Positions 21,904 through 33,477 are shown, counted from the stretch's first letter. The stretch is DNA of 64,000 nt from Rhynchopus sp. YZ270_cl-10 (GCA_964035575.1 OZ037853.1:838501-902500), one strand, 5' to 3'. Numbers and translations are program-made. The notes: generated from the letters alone by a model not told the origin.

Positions 21904-23489
21904 TAGGGGCCGCAGTCCCCTAAGGAAATTATGTAACAATAATTCATTTTGCCACTTTTTGGCGTATAGTGGCCACAACCTGCAGAGAACCACCCCAGAA
22001 TAGGTCAGAAACACCCTGTGAGGCAAAATTGGGTGAAAATTCGACTCCAGAATGTGAAAAAATGGGAAAAAATAGCAAAAAACTGGCTTTTTGGGGGTTT
22101 TGGCCATTTCGGCCAAAACCCCGATTTTTCATGAAAAAACATGAAAAAAACACCAAATTCGATGTTTCAGAGAGTCATTTGAGACCTATTTTGCCCCAAA
22201 AACGTGCTTGGAGTCCATTCTCGCCTGTTTTTCACATTTTTACGCCTTTTCTTTGGTGAATTTGGCCAAAATTTGGTCAAAATGACCCCCTGTCCACCCC
22301 CTGTCTACCCCCTGTCCAAGGCCAGGATTTTTCCCCTGGCCATCACATAAAGTAGGGTATGGTGCAAATTTTGGTACATACCCCCCCAAAAAATGGTCTG
22401 CGGACCCAACGGAACCGTTTTTTTACCCTTTGGAGGACTCAGAAGCACTAGAAATGGGGAAAATGAGTGAAAAATTGCCCTCCCCCCCAGAGAGGGGGGT
22501 AGGGGCGGTTTTTGGGCTAAAAAATGCCAAATTAGGGCCGCCAGAGGCCTCTTGGGGTCACTCTCCTGTGGAAATCGTACTCCTAGGGGTCCTGTGGGCC
22601 TGATTTCGACGAGCTGCACCCTTTTGGGCCCCCCGAACCGATCTTGGTTTGAAATATTGAGTCGAATATGACCCCTGGACAGGGGGTAGACAGGGGTCAT
22701 TTTGACCTCAAAACACCAAAAAGCGGCCAAAAAAAGTACCTAAAGTGTCCAAAACAGGTCGGAATAGACTCACGGGACATCCCTGGGGTAGTTTTGTGTC
22801 CAAGCAGCTGTCATGATGTCGAAATTTTACAATTTTTTTGAAAATTTGGTCAAAAATGGTCATTTGTCCCAAAATGGCCCAAATGGCCGTTTTGTGCTTT
22901 ATTTTCCATTTTTTTTGTGTTTCTGGTAATCAGTCACCCAAAAAAGAGGACACATTTTTGCCATACCATACATATTTGTTCGGTTCCTCCCATTTTTTGT
23001 GCAATTTTTCGTGTTTTTTGCATTTTTTTTTGCATTTTTTTTGACCAAAACTTAGTGAAACTTAGTAAAACTTAGTAAAACTTAGTGAAACTTAGCAAAA
23101 TTTAGTGAAACTTAGTGAAAATTTGCTGGAAAAACCCCCAACAAAACCATTTCTTGAGCGGAATACCCCCCTGTATGGGTAATTGTGGTTGAAAATAGGT
23201 GCCTAGAATATGTTCTGAGTGGTTTTGGGGGTGAAATAGCCCCAAATACCCCCACAAAGCAAAAAATGTGCCAAAATTGGCCATTTTGCCCCAAATGGCC
23301 AAAAAGGCTGAAAATCCTATTTTTTCACACTTTTTTCACTTTCTGAGGTGCCAAACCATGAAATTCTGGGTCACACTGCCCCGGAAACCTATTCTGGGTG
23401 TCAGACACACCCTGAGGTGCCCACTAGATGCCCAAAAAATGACGAAATAATTATTGTTACATAATTTCCTTAGGGGACTGCGGCCCCTA
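21904..23489. mobile_element. 1.6-kb TIR element inserted in poly-G
   Basis: Both ends carry the inverted repeat TAGGGGCCGCAGTCCCCTAA continuing GGAAATTATGTAACAATAAT, at least 45 bp in all. Runs of G in the same orientation lie outside both ends (about 21889-21903 and 23490-23511), as expected if the target and its duplication were poly-G. The interior is AT-rich with many GGCCAAAA phrases and holds a second inverted pair, ACCCCCTGTC repeats at 22281-22318 versus 22670-22708. A tandem AAACTTAGTA array lies at 23047-23125. No transposase frame is visible. Part of the interior (from 22733) is copied just 3' of the retrotransposon at 57831. Confidence 0.75.
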
Positions 23490-23511
23490 GGGGGGGGGGG
23501 GGGGGGGGGGG

Positions 23512-24440
23512 TTAGCTGAGCTTTCAGGGCTTCATAAGGAATTCTTTGCAATGTAGCTGTTATAATACCTTTGAGTATCCAGTTCTAATAGTCCTCTTCT
23601 TGCGTGATTCTTGTGTACTCAACGCCCACGAAAATTGGTAAGAAATTCGCCGCTTTAGTGGCGCAACCTCGTCGTATCTCTCCCAGCTTTGAGAAACAGT
23701 CTTTCGACTGAACTCCTAGGGGGAGGCGACTCTGGTTTACATCGAGAGAGCCAAAACACGATCTCCACACCTTCGTTGCCTCGTTGGACATCTTCACTAC
23801 CGCCATGTCAAACCGGGTTTTCCTCCACGCAGTAGACTATGTGGTCTCCAGCTGTGAGTCTCTCTTCCGTCTCCAAAAGCCCCCCCCCCGGCCATCGCCC
23901 TATGTGCCCGTTCCTCCAACGACAATCCCCTCCCCTTTGTCAGTGGGATGTAGTGGAGTGCATCCCCCCAATGGTACGTCAGCATCACTGGGTGGCGTCT
24001 GTCCTCCTTCTCCTGAAGTTTCAGCAGGCGAACCTTTCCATCTGTCACCGAAAACACCCGTACAACCCTTCCGAAGCATGCAAGGTGAGATGATCACCCC
24101 TGCTTCGCCATCGCGGTGCAGTAGCTCTGGGGGTGGGGGGGGTTTTGGGAAGCATTTCTCCTTCGGCTTCTTTGAGTTTCGTGCCTCCTCGCGGTATGGG
24201 GGTCACATAGCAGTTCCCCATCCTCCTCATCTTCCTCATCCTTCATGCTTAGAATATCCTATTTTTTTTTGATTTCCCCCTCAAAAATCAGCCTTTTTTT
24301 TGCCCCTACCCATTTTTCTATGGGGCCAGAAATCAGGTCAACCTTACCCGAAAAAAAAAATCCCCAAGCTCCTCCCCGCTGCTTTACCTACATAACATAT
24401 CATATACAGGGAACACATAAAACAAAGCGGGCACACACAC
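23512..24440. other. Possible unrecognised coding remnant upstream of Prp31
   Basis: Between 23584 and 24250 the composition is GC-rich and frames stay open on both strands: plus 23805-24272 (MSNRVFLHAVDYVVSSCESL..., proline-rich) and minus 24057-23585 in two pieces (VTDGKVRLLKLQEKEDRRHP and MSNEATKVWRSCFGSLDV). I cannot decide which, if either, is coding and recognise no family. 24280-24440 is the Prp31 5' flank. Confidence 0.3.
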
Positions 24441-27400
24441 ATGGCCTTAGTTACACATGCGGGACGCAAGGTAGCTCTACCAGCGGGTCTGGGGGAACTG
24501 GAGCATGATGATTACGACGACGTGCTCGAGGACATTGAACACGAAGACCTTACCCGCGGTGCGCAGACAACAGCAGAGGCAGAAGGTGACGATGATCTGG
24601 AAGATGACGACGCGCTCAAGCTTATCGACTCCAAGGACACCATACACGAGGTCTGCAACCTGCTCGGCGACGCGAAGATGGCAAAGGTGCTGGATGTATG
24701 TGTCAAAAAAATAAGAAGAGTCATTCCCCCACCCTCCCTTCTGTTGAATCCTGGTCAAGGAGCAGACCGCCGAAACCAGAAATTAACTCTTTTACCCCTC
24801 CCTTTTTTTCTTGTTTCCACAAAGGAGTGTTAGCCAAAAGGGACACAAGATAGTAAGGCTAGATACTCAACAAAGTTTAATGCAATCTTGCTTGTCGTTA
24901 CCTTTTGCAGTTAACATCAAACTAAAATGCTTTTTTTCGGCAAAAAAAACAAAAGCCAAAGCAATACAGAGAGAACCAGCCAATTTTTCAACATACATAC
25001 GATCTTTCGATCCCCCCTTCTGTAGTTCGATGCGTTAACACTCTCACAGTACCTCCACACCATGGTGGTGGAACGAGCTTGGGTCAAAACGACATGACAC
25101 TTTCCGCTCACAAAGTAGTGTGTGTAAAATATTTTTTTTCCCCCCAAGGTACACTATCGGGCTTTGTATTCTCAGGGTTAAAAAGTTTCACAACGGTTTT
25201 ATTCCTGCGAAGCTTGCTTTAAAGGAGAAATAGTATTACCTTGACAAATGATTTCTCAAACAGCAGGATTTGTGCAATCAACAGAACAACGTTACCTACC
25301 GACCCTATTATTGTTTGACCTTTAGGACATGCATGGGAACACTACTAAATTTGGGGGTTTGTCGATGCTACTTTCCAACAACCCCCACCCCACAGGACAT
25401 GAAGCGGTCCGTTGAGGACCGAGCCACGATGATGAAGGAGAGCATACCCCGTGAGGACCCTGAGTACCAGCTCATCCACGACGCCCTGAGTGGCTGCGTC
25501 CGTCTGCAGGTAGAGATGTCCAAAGCACACCGCTTTACTCGCATCAAGTACGCAAAGGTGTACAAGGAGCTCCACGAATTCGTTGTCGAGCCCGTGACCT
25601 ATGCCAAAGCCGTGCGCCTAGTGGGTTTCAACAGACAGCTCGAGCCCCTAGTTGACAAGCTCGGGGATGCAGGCTACGCAGGCGCAGTCATCGCAAAGAT
25701 CCTAGTAACCCTCAGTACCACCGCGCAAGAAAGTACAACCCCCGAAGAACAAAAGTATGTGGTTCTTCTTGAGCGTTTTTTTTTGTGTGTGGAAGCGAAC
25801 AACAAGACTTATTTTTTTTTTTTAATCCTCTCATATCCTCTCACATCCTCTCTATCAGTCAGATTTACCCTATTTTGAAAAAACTCTGAGCAAAAAGGGT
25901 AGGGGTAAATCTGACTGACTTCCCCCTTTTTAAAAATACATTTTTCATACACCCACGCCCCACCTTTTGCATGAGCTCGACTGAGATGCGTTTTAGCACG
26001 TTTCAACTACTCTTTTTCAACTTACCTTCCTTCACCCCCCCTGTAAGGGCAACCGTAGGTGAAGTAAGGTATAGTATTGAAATCGATGTGGGGGGGGAGT
26101 AAAGGGTCAATTTTACAAAACCAGATTTTGAGGAAAATTTTAGCCGAAAATGGGCCCCACGTATAAGGAACCGGGCTCATATTTCTCAAAATTTAAGTGG
26201 TCAAAAAATTGTCCAATTTTCGAGATTGACCCCACCACTGCACGGGCGGATCCCAAAAATGCAAATAAGGACCCTTTTTAATTTGTTCTCTTGAAATGTG
26301 TAATTTCAAGTTTTCGCGAAAAAAAATAAGAACTGATCCTACAAGGGTTGAAGGAAGGTGGTTGAAAATTACAATAACAACAAGAACAAGTAATTGCTAA
26401 GAAAAAAATGGGGTGTGCTGTGGAAAACCCCGCGTGATTTCGAAAGCACCGTAGCATCCAAACGATTTGCTGGAGGTGCTGATGTGCCTGGTGTGATCGA
26501 CGTGTTGTCGTTTGTGCATTCTGTGCTTCTTCCGCACTGCTCCAACGACGACGACACTGCGTGGGACCCTGTGGACAAAAACGAGCTGAAACACGCCGAG
26601 CCTGCCGAGACTACGTCCAACAACGCTCTCGATCAGATGGTGCTGGATGAAGAGGACAGCCCCCCTTCTTGAACATTTCAGATGCAGGCGTCCCAGTGGG
26701 TACGAAGAGCGTTATCATACCTGCAGAAGAGCAGAGTGCTGGGTGTGTTGTAGGTTACTTCTACAGGGTGGAGTTCCACAGCACACGCCGTTTTTTTTCC
26801 GATAGCAATTACTTGTTTTCTCTTCAACGTTTCAAAAATCGTTTCAGGAACATTCTGGACGCGTGTGACCACATCCAGCAGCTCGAGAAGGCAAAGGCGT
26901 TCCTCCTAGACTACACACAGATGCGCATGCCGCTCTTCGCCCCGAATGTATCAGAGCTGGTATGTTTCCAACCATTTCCCCCTTTTCACTCCTATGGCGT
27001 GGTCGAAGGATCGCATAGTACAGACAGTAACGACTCTGTAAAAACTCGGTCGGGGTTTTTTATTCACCTAATATTTGACTGCGACCCTCCCTTTTACCCA
27101 CGTGTGACTGAGTGTCGGGATGCGTTCAAGAATTAAACTCTTTCCCCCAAAACCCCCGTCTCTGTTTTTCTTTATCCAAATGTGGAGTGGATGCGTAATA
27201 ATTTTTCTTACATCTACTGTTGGAGGCTGCGGGTACATTGTGCTTTTATCTGGGGCTGGTAACGTGGGTCAGTCGGAGGTGCCTGCAACTCAACTACAGT
27301 TTCTTTTTATTGCCTCTAAAACGCTGGTGGAAAACTCCATCTTTCGATTGAAAATTATATCTTAATCATATTTCCTCTAAAATCCCTTCCCCACAGATCG

Positions 27401-27981
27401 GCCCTGCGATTGCAAGCCAGGTAATTGGTATTGTGGGAGGTTTAGAAAACCTGGTCCGCCTTCCTGCTGAGAGCATGGAGATTCTTGGGCAGACGAAGAA
27501 GTCGCGCAAGGACGCCGCTGGGCTCGGTGCATCACAGTTTCATGGCTCATTTTTGCTGAATTGCGATATTGTGCGGGCACAGCCGCCGGACTTCCGGAGC
27601 CGCGCGATGCGGATGGTGAGCAACAGGCTCGCACGGTGCGCGAGGGTGGACAACCACAGGGACAACCCTGATGGCAGTCTTGGCCGCCGCCTACGTGAAG
27701 AGATCATCAAGAACATCGCAGGCATCATGGACGGCACGCTTAGCTCCTCCTACCACAGACAGCGTCCCACCCGCAAGCGTGGACGTGACGCCCAGGATGC
27801 TGCCGTCCTCCACGCCGCGGGCATCAGCCAGCACAACGCCGCCCGCCTTCTCCAGCACAGAGAGGCCCAACAGCAGCAGCAACAACCACAACCCGCCTAC
27901 ACAGCAAACCCTCCGCAGTACAAAGGCCCCTCTGTACAGCCATCCTACCCTTACCAGGCGGGTGGGGCAGATTATTTCTAA
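24441..27981 (+). CDS. PRPF31: U4/U6 snRNP protein Prp31, four exons
   Basis: Prp31 binds the U4 snRNA-15.5K complex and bridges U4/U6 to U5 in the spliceosomal tri-snRNP in the nucleus. Exons are 24441-24695, 25396-25754, 26848-26959 and 27397-27981 (TAA), giving 436 aa. Every intron starts GTATGT and ends CAG, and the phases join (0, 2, 0). The N-terminus is acidic (residues 1-70). The NOSIC-like coil is seen as PEYQLIHDALSGCV...VEMSKAHRFTRIKYAKVYKEL. The Nop domain runs from ILDACDHIQQLEKAKAFLLD and MRMPLFAPNVSELIGPAIAS, through VGGLENLVRLP and GASQFHGSFLLNCDIV, to PPDFRSRAMRMVSNRLARCA. The protein is shorter than human Prp31 (499 aa): the Prp31 C-terminal domain is hardly recognisable and is replaced by an RKRGRD patch and a Q-rich tail. 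Intron 2 (1093 bp) carries a TIR element; intron 3 shares a ~100-bp cassette with EF2 intron 3. Confidence 0.93.
25853..25921. repeat. Small perfect hairpin in Prp31 intron 2
   Basis: TCAGTCAGATTTACCCT is followed after ~30 bases by the reverse complement (GGGTAAATCTGACTGA), giving a stem of about 16-17 bp. It could be a tiny fold-back element or act as intronic structure. Confidence 0.6.
26384..26818. mobile_element. TIR element in Prp31 intron 2
   Basis: The left end AACAAGTAATTGC continues into a ~45-bp arm ending GTGTGCTGTGGAA. The right end is its reverse complement (TTCCACAGCACACGCC ... GCAATTACTTGTT) with a few mismatches. The element is about 435 bp. I see no clean target duplication. 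The interior keeps an open plus-strand frame to a stop at ~26672 with an acidic end (LDQMVLDEEDSPPS), perhaps the C-terminal tail of a transposase or a captured exon; I do not recognise it. It lies wholly inside the intron and does not disturb the splice sites. Confidence 0.65.
27108..27206 (+). repeat. Cassette shared by Prp31 intron 3 and EF2 intron 3
   Basis: Counterpart of 62347-62444, in the same orientation relative to transcription. See that entry for the shared phrases. Confidence 0.75.
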
Positions 27982-29741
27982 AAAAAAGAAGACAAAAATG
28001 GGGAAAGGGATGGGATAGTGGTGTGGCTGAATTGCCTTATCATAATACAGCTGTATGGCAGTTATGTATTGTGAATGGGAAATTTATCACAATGCAATCG
28101 CTAGGGAGAGGGGAGGTGTTTACCTCAAAAAAGGGGGGGGGGGGTTTTTTTTGGTGTTGTAGGACGTTATACAGCTACCAGGGGGTGGGGGTGGGGGTGG
28201 GGGTGGGGGTGGGGTGTGCGAGGATCATGTGCACACCCCCCGAAGTTTTTTTTTCTCTTTGTGTGCAAAAGCGTACTCCTTCTATTTGCTCTCTTTTTAA
28301 GAATCCTGTGAAGAAAAAAAAAATTGTGATTGCTATCTAGTGATGGTAGTCTATAATCAAATAATTTTTTTCTTCTCGATAACCCGCGGAGTGTCAGTGC
28401 CTGCGTCCCAGAGGCGTTTGCACTATGAACTTCACTTTTTCTTCCTTCGTGCTTTCATCTATGGCTTGCATCGATAAGTGGGCTCCGTTGAGGTGCCTGC
28501 GTCAATAACTATTTTTTTTTAAAGCCCACGAAGAGGCGGGTCAGTTATCCTCAAAGATTTAGCCACAGGGAGGTGTGCTGTCTGTACACCCTGTGTAGCA
28601 ACAACCGGCCAGGTGTTTTCAAAGAACCAAAAAAAGGTACGTTTGGAAGTAACAAAAAAAGAGCAAAAATTAAAAGGGAAAAAAAAAAACTACGCAAAAA
28701 GGTCGTGGCGATCGTCACGTTATGTGCGGGGGTGGGGGGTGGGGTGGAGGGAAAAGGGTGTGGGGTAAATGAACGGCGATGGGGAGAGTGTGTTTTTTTC
28801 TTTTTTCTCTCTCCGCTATTCAAACTGGAAAAGTGGAGTTTTGAAATTATTATTTTTCCGCCCCCGATTTTTTTTTTATATTTATTCTGTGCAGGAAGCA
28901 CCCCAGGAGCAGCGAGCGCGCCCTCCCCCCTCCCTCCTCCTCCCTCACCCATCTCCCTGCAAGATGTTCTAAAAAAAAAGCTGAGGGTGGGTCATTTTTT
29001 ATTTTACGCACACATACTTTGTGAGCGGAAAGTGTCAACATCATTTTCCGAATGAGTCCTTACCTTCCTCGTATCCTCTCACCTCTGCGTGTCTGGTCCG
29101 CCATCAGACGTTGTTGGACATCAGCAACGCTGATGAAACCCCAATACAGTGTACGAACGAGCGTCCTGATATAGTCGCACTTCGGATCGTGCCCAAATTC
29201 CCTCCAGAATAGTTCCGATGAGGAAGATCACGACGTGGTGAAGGAAGAGGATGTTCATGAGTCGTCCGGGGGGTCTTGTCGCCCAAATCCTCTATGTAAT
29301 GAAGGCTCGCCATTTGCCCCCATCAATCTCGAATTCATGGTTCACAGCGTCGTTGATGTTTTGAGGAGGGTGGTGAATCCTGAAGACGATCCGGTGGGGC
29401 ATTCAGGATCAGAGTCCTTCACAGCCGGCAGGTCCAGATCTTTTCCTCGTGGATCTTTTTCCTCACACATAAAATGGAGAGAAATTCGGTTGGTAGATTT
29501 ACGTTTATCTGATGCTTCGGGTCTCATTTACCTCCTTTTTTTTTAAACTCCGCCTTTCATCATTTCCTTCATCAATTTATTGATTGCATATGATGAAAAT
29601 ATCATTTCCGTCCACAAAAGAATTTGTTATGGCTGCCCTTCATACAAATCAGTCAAAAAATCTTTTTTTTATTTCCTCCTCCTCCTCCTCCTCCTCGCAC
29701 CCCTTCTTACACCTTCTCCCCCCCCTTTCACCAGGTTGCCC
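27982..29741. other. Intergenic stretch between Prp31 and the receptor-like gene
   Basis: Includes a poly-G (28134-28143), a G-rich microsatellite (GGGGGT)n at 28169-28213 with G-quadruplex potential, a SINE-like GATAACCCGCGGAGTGTC unit (28378-28440) and the CAATTTATTGATTGCATATG unit (29573). A strong pyrimidine tract ends in TTTCACCAG at 29734, just before the next start codon, so a 5' UTR intron is possible. An open frame at 29235-29546 (MVKEEDVHESSGGSC...) is unrecognised and could be an upstream exon. Confidence 0.4.
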
Positions 29742-32648
29742 ATGCATGCATTACTCTGTTTGTTAGCGCACTCCGTTCTGCCGATCCGCTTGCTCGCGGT
29801 TGTTTCGGAACTCTCACCGGTTGCCCCGCACGGTGCGTGGGGGGTCGGGTCCAAATGCGAGGTTATCACATCAGCCTGCGCGGGTGGCTACCCGACACTA
29901 CAATCCTGGGTCACTGAGCTCTCACACAACACACTAGGAACCGTAATGGCCACTACCCCTGATACACGAAGCAGATTTATTACCGCACACCCAGAGGGGG
30001 TGGCGTTTAATTACCGGGTGTGGAAAAAGCTTGGTACCAACTATGTGGTCTTCGCAGACGACTACTATCTTACAAAAGACGGAAAGGCAAGGGAGGCTGC
30101 AGACTTTGTCAGAAATTCTCCTATTCCGTTTTCTTTATCGGACCTTCATATAACGGATGTATATCTAGAGTTTTTGCATTTATTTGACCGATACTATGTT
30201 ACCACCATTGGTGGAAGTACTGTAGCGGTTATACAGCTTTGGTCGGATGCGTTCACTGGAAAGTCTATTCCGTCTTATAAGCATTCAGAGATTCTTCCAG
30301 TTTTAACAGCGTCTTTAAGAAGAAAAGGTGCAAGCCAGGTTGTTGCGTTGCTTTTTGGGGAGAAAACCGATGAAGGATTTATTGAAGAAACGTACAGCCG
30401 TTATGATATTGACGTCGTGGTGTGCAACTATGGGGCGAGGAATGCGTCGGTGCAGAATGGGACACAGTTTTTTATGGTCGCGAATAGCTACAGCTTGATG
30501 GCATTGGATCTGATTGGAGGGGATATGTGGACGTATGAGCTGAGAGTAGAGGATCTTAGTGCACCAATTCCTGCGGGTCATGACCAGGCAGTGTTTGTGG
30601 CGAATACTGAGTGGATGCAGGCAGAACAGCACCGTGCTGCTGCGCATGACTATGAGATTGCGTACTCCTCCCGAGCCATGGAGGCGTCCCATTTAGGAAG
30701 CGTCGCAGCGTTCTACGCACCATGCCGAGAGAGGGAGTGTATGATGGGAGGGCTTGCGACCGATGCCATACGAAGCCACGCAAACACCGACATCGCGCTT
30801 CTCAACGGAGGCGCCCTGCGCGGTGCCGGCTGGCCCCCCGGGTCTGTCAAACGCTCTGACATCTACTCCGCCTTCCCTTTCACAGACACCATCTGCACCA
30901 TGAACGTCTCGGGTACAACACTGATGCATATCCTCGACCATTCCCTTAGCGTTCTCTTAGCGAATGGATCGTACGATGTGTCCTCAGGGGTAGGGTCATA
31001 TGCTCAGGTAAGTGGCATGAGGTATTCATTTAACCCAGCAAACCCTGTGGGCCAGCGTGTTGTCTCGGTTGAGATATTTGATGAGGCGCGTGGGAGGTAT
31101 GAAGCGGTCCACCGGAGACGGTTGTATTCGTTTGCAACGATCCAATATCTTGTGTACAACGGGGACGGCTTCGCGGCGGTGCTTGCAGGGAGGGTGGAGG
31201 GGTCGCTGCGGTGCTCCGTCATGTCGACGCTCGAGGCTGCCACGGCGTACCTCGAGCGCCATTCGCCGTACATGCCGTCGAACCCCAACGCATCATGGAT
31301 CAACCACGGGGCATACCTCAACATGCAGTACCTCACCGCAGAGAACTGCTCAGGGCTCGAATATTTTCTTCCAGAATGGGCAGACTGCAAGGCCTGCGTA
31401 GCAGGGTTCTTCCGCCCAGCGGGGGCAACAGAGTGTGTACACGAAACCGTCTCGACGACCGACACTGTGACAAATACATGGTTGATTGTCGGGCTGGTGG
31501 CAGGTGCATTGGTGCTTCTGTTTGCGCCGTTGGTGTGGAAGATGACGGAGAAGAGCAGAAGGATAAGGCAGCTGTATAATAACAATAAGGTTGCGGAGGA
31601 GTGCGCCATTGCGGTGAAGGAGTTGCGTTTGTCGGATTTGGACTATTTGCGGGATTTGCAGAAACCGAATACGATTCAGACAGCGTTTATCGATATTGCG
31701 ACTCAGATGAAGATTTATGTTGATTTTATGCCGAAAACGTTGATTGCGAATGTGCGTGACGAGCCTGCAAGCACGGTTCGTCCAAACAACGATGACGAGG
31801 CTGTACGCGCCATCGATGCGGAGTCGTCACTATCTTCTACAGAGTCACTTCGAAGCAGAAAGGCCGACGGCTCCATCCACACCTGCTTTGTTCGGCAGAA
31901 ACAGGTCTCAGTGATGTGCACCAACAGCCGCAGCCACCGCACTAAATGCGAAGGCATGGATCCCACCTCCCTCATCGAATTCCACTCCACCTACATGGAG
32001 ATCTTTCATGCCGCTGTTGAATCCCAGCATGGTGTTGCCGAGGCTGCTTCTGGCGACCGTCTTATCGCAGGGTGGAACGCCGTCACGACTGCGGTGAACC
32101 ATCGGCAGCTTGCAGTGCGCGCTGCATACCTAATAAAAGTGGGGTGCGAGAAGCACAGCTTTGCCGCGCCGTTGTTGGTCAACATCGGGGTGGGTGCGGG
32201 GACAGCGAAGGTAGGGTTATTTGGTGGAAGAGGGACCAGGAAGTTCGACATCATCACCGCAGCACTGCCCATGGCGTCCACCTTGATGCTGTTGAATAAG
32301 GTCTATGACACCCATGTCTTGCTTCCGGAGAAGGTTGCGAGCGAGGTGCAGGGGCAGTATGCGTTACAGATTGTCGACCATGTGTCGTATCCTAAGTTTG
32401 GTTCAACGTTCCTTTATACGCTGGTCCACGAGAATGCGAATGTCAAAGCAAGGGAGTGGATGTACGAACTGCAGGACCACGAGGCAGGGGATAGGTTCGC
32501 AGAGCACAATAGAGCCTGGCGTGTGTTCGTCAAGACCGGGAAGGTGCCGGAAGGGGGTACGGTGCTGTGGGGGAAGCTTCAACACCTCAGCACCGCCGTC
32601 TTCCATGGGGTGTACGCAGCGACTCCCCCAGGGCTTGACATTTCTTGA
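29742..32648 (+). CDS. 5'-nucleotidase-like ectodomain / TM / class III cyclase-like fusion (968 aa)
   Basis: The ATG at 29742 is chosen because it is the first in frame and opens a signal peptide (MHALLCLLAHSVLPIRLLAV). Residues ~40-300 follow the order of the metallophosphatase half of 5'-nucleotidases (GGYPTLQSWVTEL, GVAFNYRVWKKLGTNY, IDVVVCNYGARN). The metal ligands are absent: no DxH, no NHE, and the GHSH site reads NYGARN. Residues ~335-480 are a recognisable 5'-nucleotidase C-terminal domain (GLATDAIRSHANTDIALLNG, PFTDTICTMNVSG). A short C-rich stalk (CKACVAGFFRPAGATEC) precedes one transmembrane helix (580-601). Residues ~720-900 resemble a class III adenylyl/guanylyl cyclase. GD at 771-772 is kept, but the first metal-site segment reads VMCTNSRSH and the VN.A.R motif reads LPMASTLM. 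It is likely a surface receptor with pseudoenzyme modules (inference). Single exon, no lesions, stop TGA. Confidence 0.8.
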   Translation: MHALLCLLAHSVLPIRLLAVVSELSPVAPHGAWGVGSKCEVITSACAGGYPTLQSWVTELSHNTLGTVMATTPDTRSRFITAHPEGVAFNYRVWKKLGTNYVVFADDYYLTKDGKAREAADFVRNSPIPFSLSDLHITDVYLEFLHLFDRYYVTTIGGSTVAVIQLWSDAFTGKSIPSYKHSEILPVLTASLRRKGASQVVALLFGEKTDEGFIEETYSRYDIDVVVCNYGARNASVQNGTQFFMVANSYSLMALDLIGGDMWTYELRVEDLSAPIPAGHDQAVFVANTEWMQAEQHRAAAHDYEIAYSSRAMEASHLGSVAAFYAPCRERECMMGGLATDAIRSHANTDIALLNGGALRGAGWPPGSVKRSDIYSAFPFTDTICTMNVSGTTLMHILDHSLSVLLANGSYDVSSGVGSYAQVSGMRYSFNPANPVGQRVVSVEIFDEARGRYEAVHRRRLYSFATIQYLVYNGDGFAAVLAGRVEGSLRCSVMSTLEAATAYLERHSPYMPSNPNASWINHGAYLNMQYLTAENCSGLEYFLPEWADCKACVAGFFRPAGATECVHETVSTTDTVTNTWLIVGLVAGALVLLFAPLVWKMTEKSRRIRQLYNNNKVAEECAIAVKELRLSDLDYLRDLQKPNTIQTAFIDIATQMKIYVDFMPKTLIANVRDEPASTVRPNNDDEAVRAIDAESSLSSTESLRSRKADGSIHTCFVRQKQVSVMCTNSRSHRTKCEGMDPTSLIEFHSTYMEIFHAAVESQHGVAEAASGDRLIAGWNAVTTAVNHRQLAVRAAYLIKVGCEKHSFAAPLLVNIGVGAGTAKVGLFGGRGTRKFDIITAALPMASTLMLLNKVYDTHVLLPEKVASEVQGQYALQIVDHVSYPKFGSTFLYTLVHENANVKAREWMYELQDHEAGDRFAEHNRAWRVFVKTGKVPEGGTVLWGKLQHLSTAVFHGVYAATPPGLDIS

Positions 32649-33470
32649 TATCTCTTACATTTGTGTGCGATTATTTTTTGTCCGTATTAGTTAATTTGGA
32701 TGCAATGGAAACCCGTTGTGATAAAAATTTGTGGGAGGTGAAATGTAATTGCCTGCCAGGGGTTGTGTTGCCACAGTTTGTGCAATGTCCATATTTTTTT
32801 TTTCCTACTGTTTTTCTTTTTTCTTTTTGGGGAGGTGGGGAGGTGTGGGGGTATTTCCTGAGGCTATACATGGTCCCAGCGAGGGAAAGGGGGGGGTGAA
32901 GGCTTACACTCAGAGGAGCATTAAAAAAAATTTTTTTTTTGATAAAACAACTTTGTTGTCACTTCTAAAAAAGATTGGAGGAGCAGCGCTGCAGGCCCAA
33001 ACAAAACGGATTGGAAAAAAAGACAGAAGCGTGCTTGTTTTCTTTGAGTACTCAAGTAGCCATCACAACCATACTTCAGTTTAACACATTTTTTCACCTT
33101 TTTGTTTTCCCGGCTTTGAGCGCAGGGCGCGCGCTAAATCCACACCCTCACACCCGGTTTTTTCGAGGTTTTTTCGCGGTACAAAAATTTTTTGATTACA
33201 CGATTTCCTTAAGAAAATCAGAGAATCCCATGTTGTACAGTAAGGGCACTTCAGATAGTTTTTGGACACACATGTGACCCCACCGTGGAGAGCAATCGGC
33301 TCGCGCAATCAAAAGAAAGCAGAGAAAAGGGGAAAGAAAAAAGAAAAAAGTTGGGTACCGTGCGCCTGCGGCGCTACCTGTTCCCTACCCCCCCATGATG
33401 TACTTATGTATATTCCACCTGATTTTGACCATGTTTGCCGGTGTTTTCCGGTGTTGGCCGATGAAGTCAC
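32649..33470. repeat. 3' flank and dispersed GATAAAACAACTT repeat
   Basis: 32930-33130 is a close copy of 12085-12270, downstream of LRR copy A: it shares GATAAAACAACTT.GTTGT, AAAGATTGGAGGAGCAGCGC, TTTGAGTACTCAAGTAGCCA and TTTAACACATTTTT. At 33343-33373 lies an inverted copy of the GCGCCGCAGGCGCACGGTAC hairpin box. No gene is supported. Confidence 0.55.
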
Positions 33471-33477
33471 GGTAATG

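Noticed and set aside
22305-22730. 141-codon minus-strand ORF inside the 1.6-kb TIR element
   Set aside because: It spans the internal inverted repeat and GGCCAAAA-type phrases, with no transposase motif.
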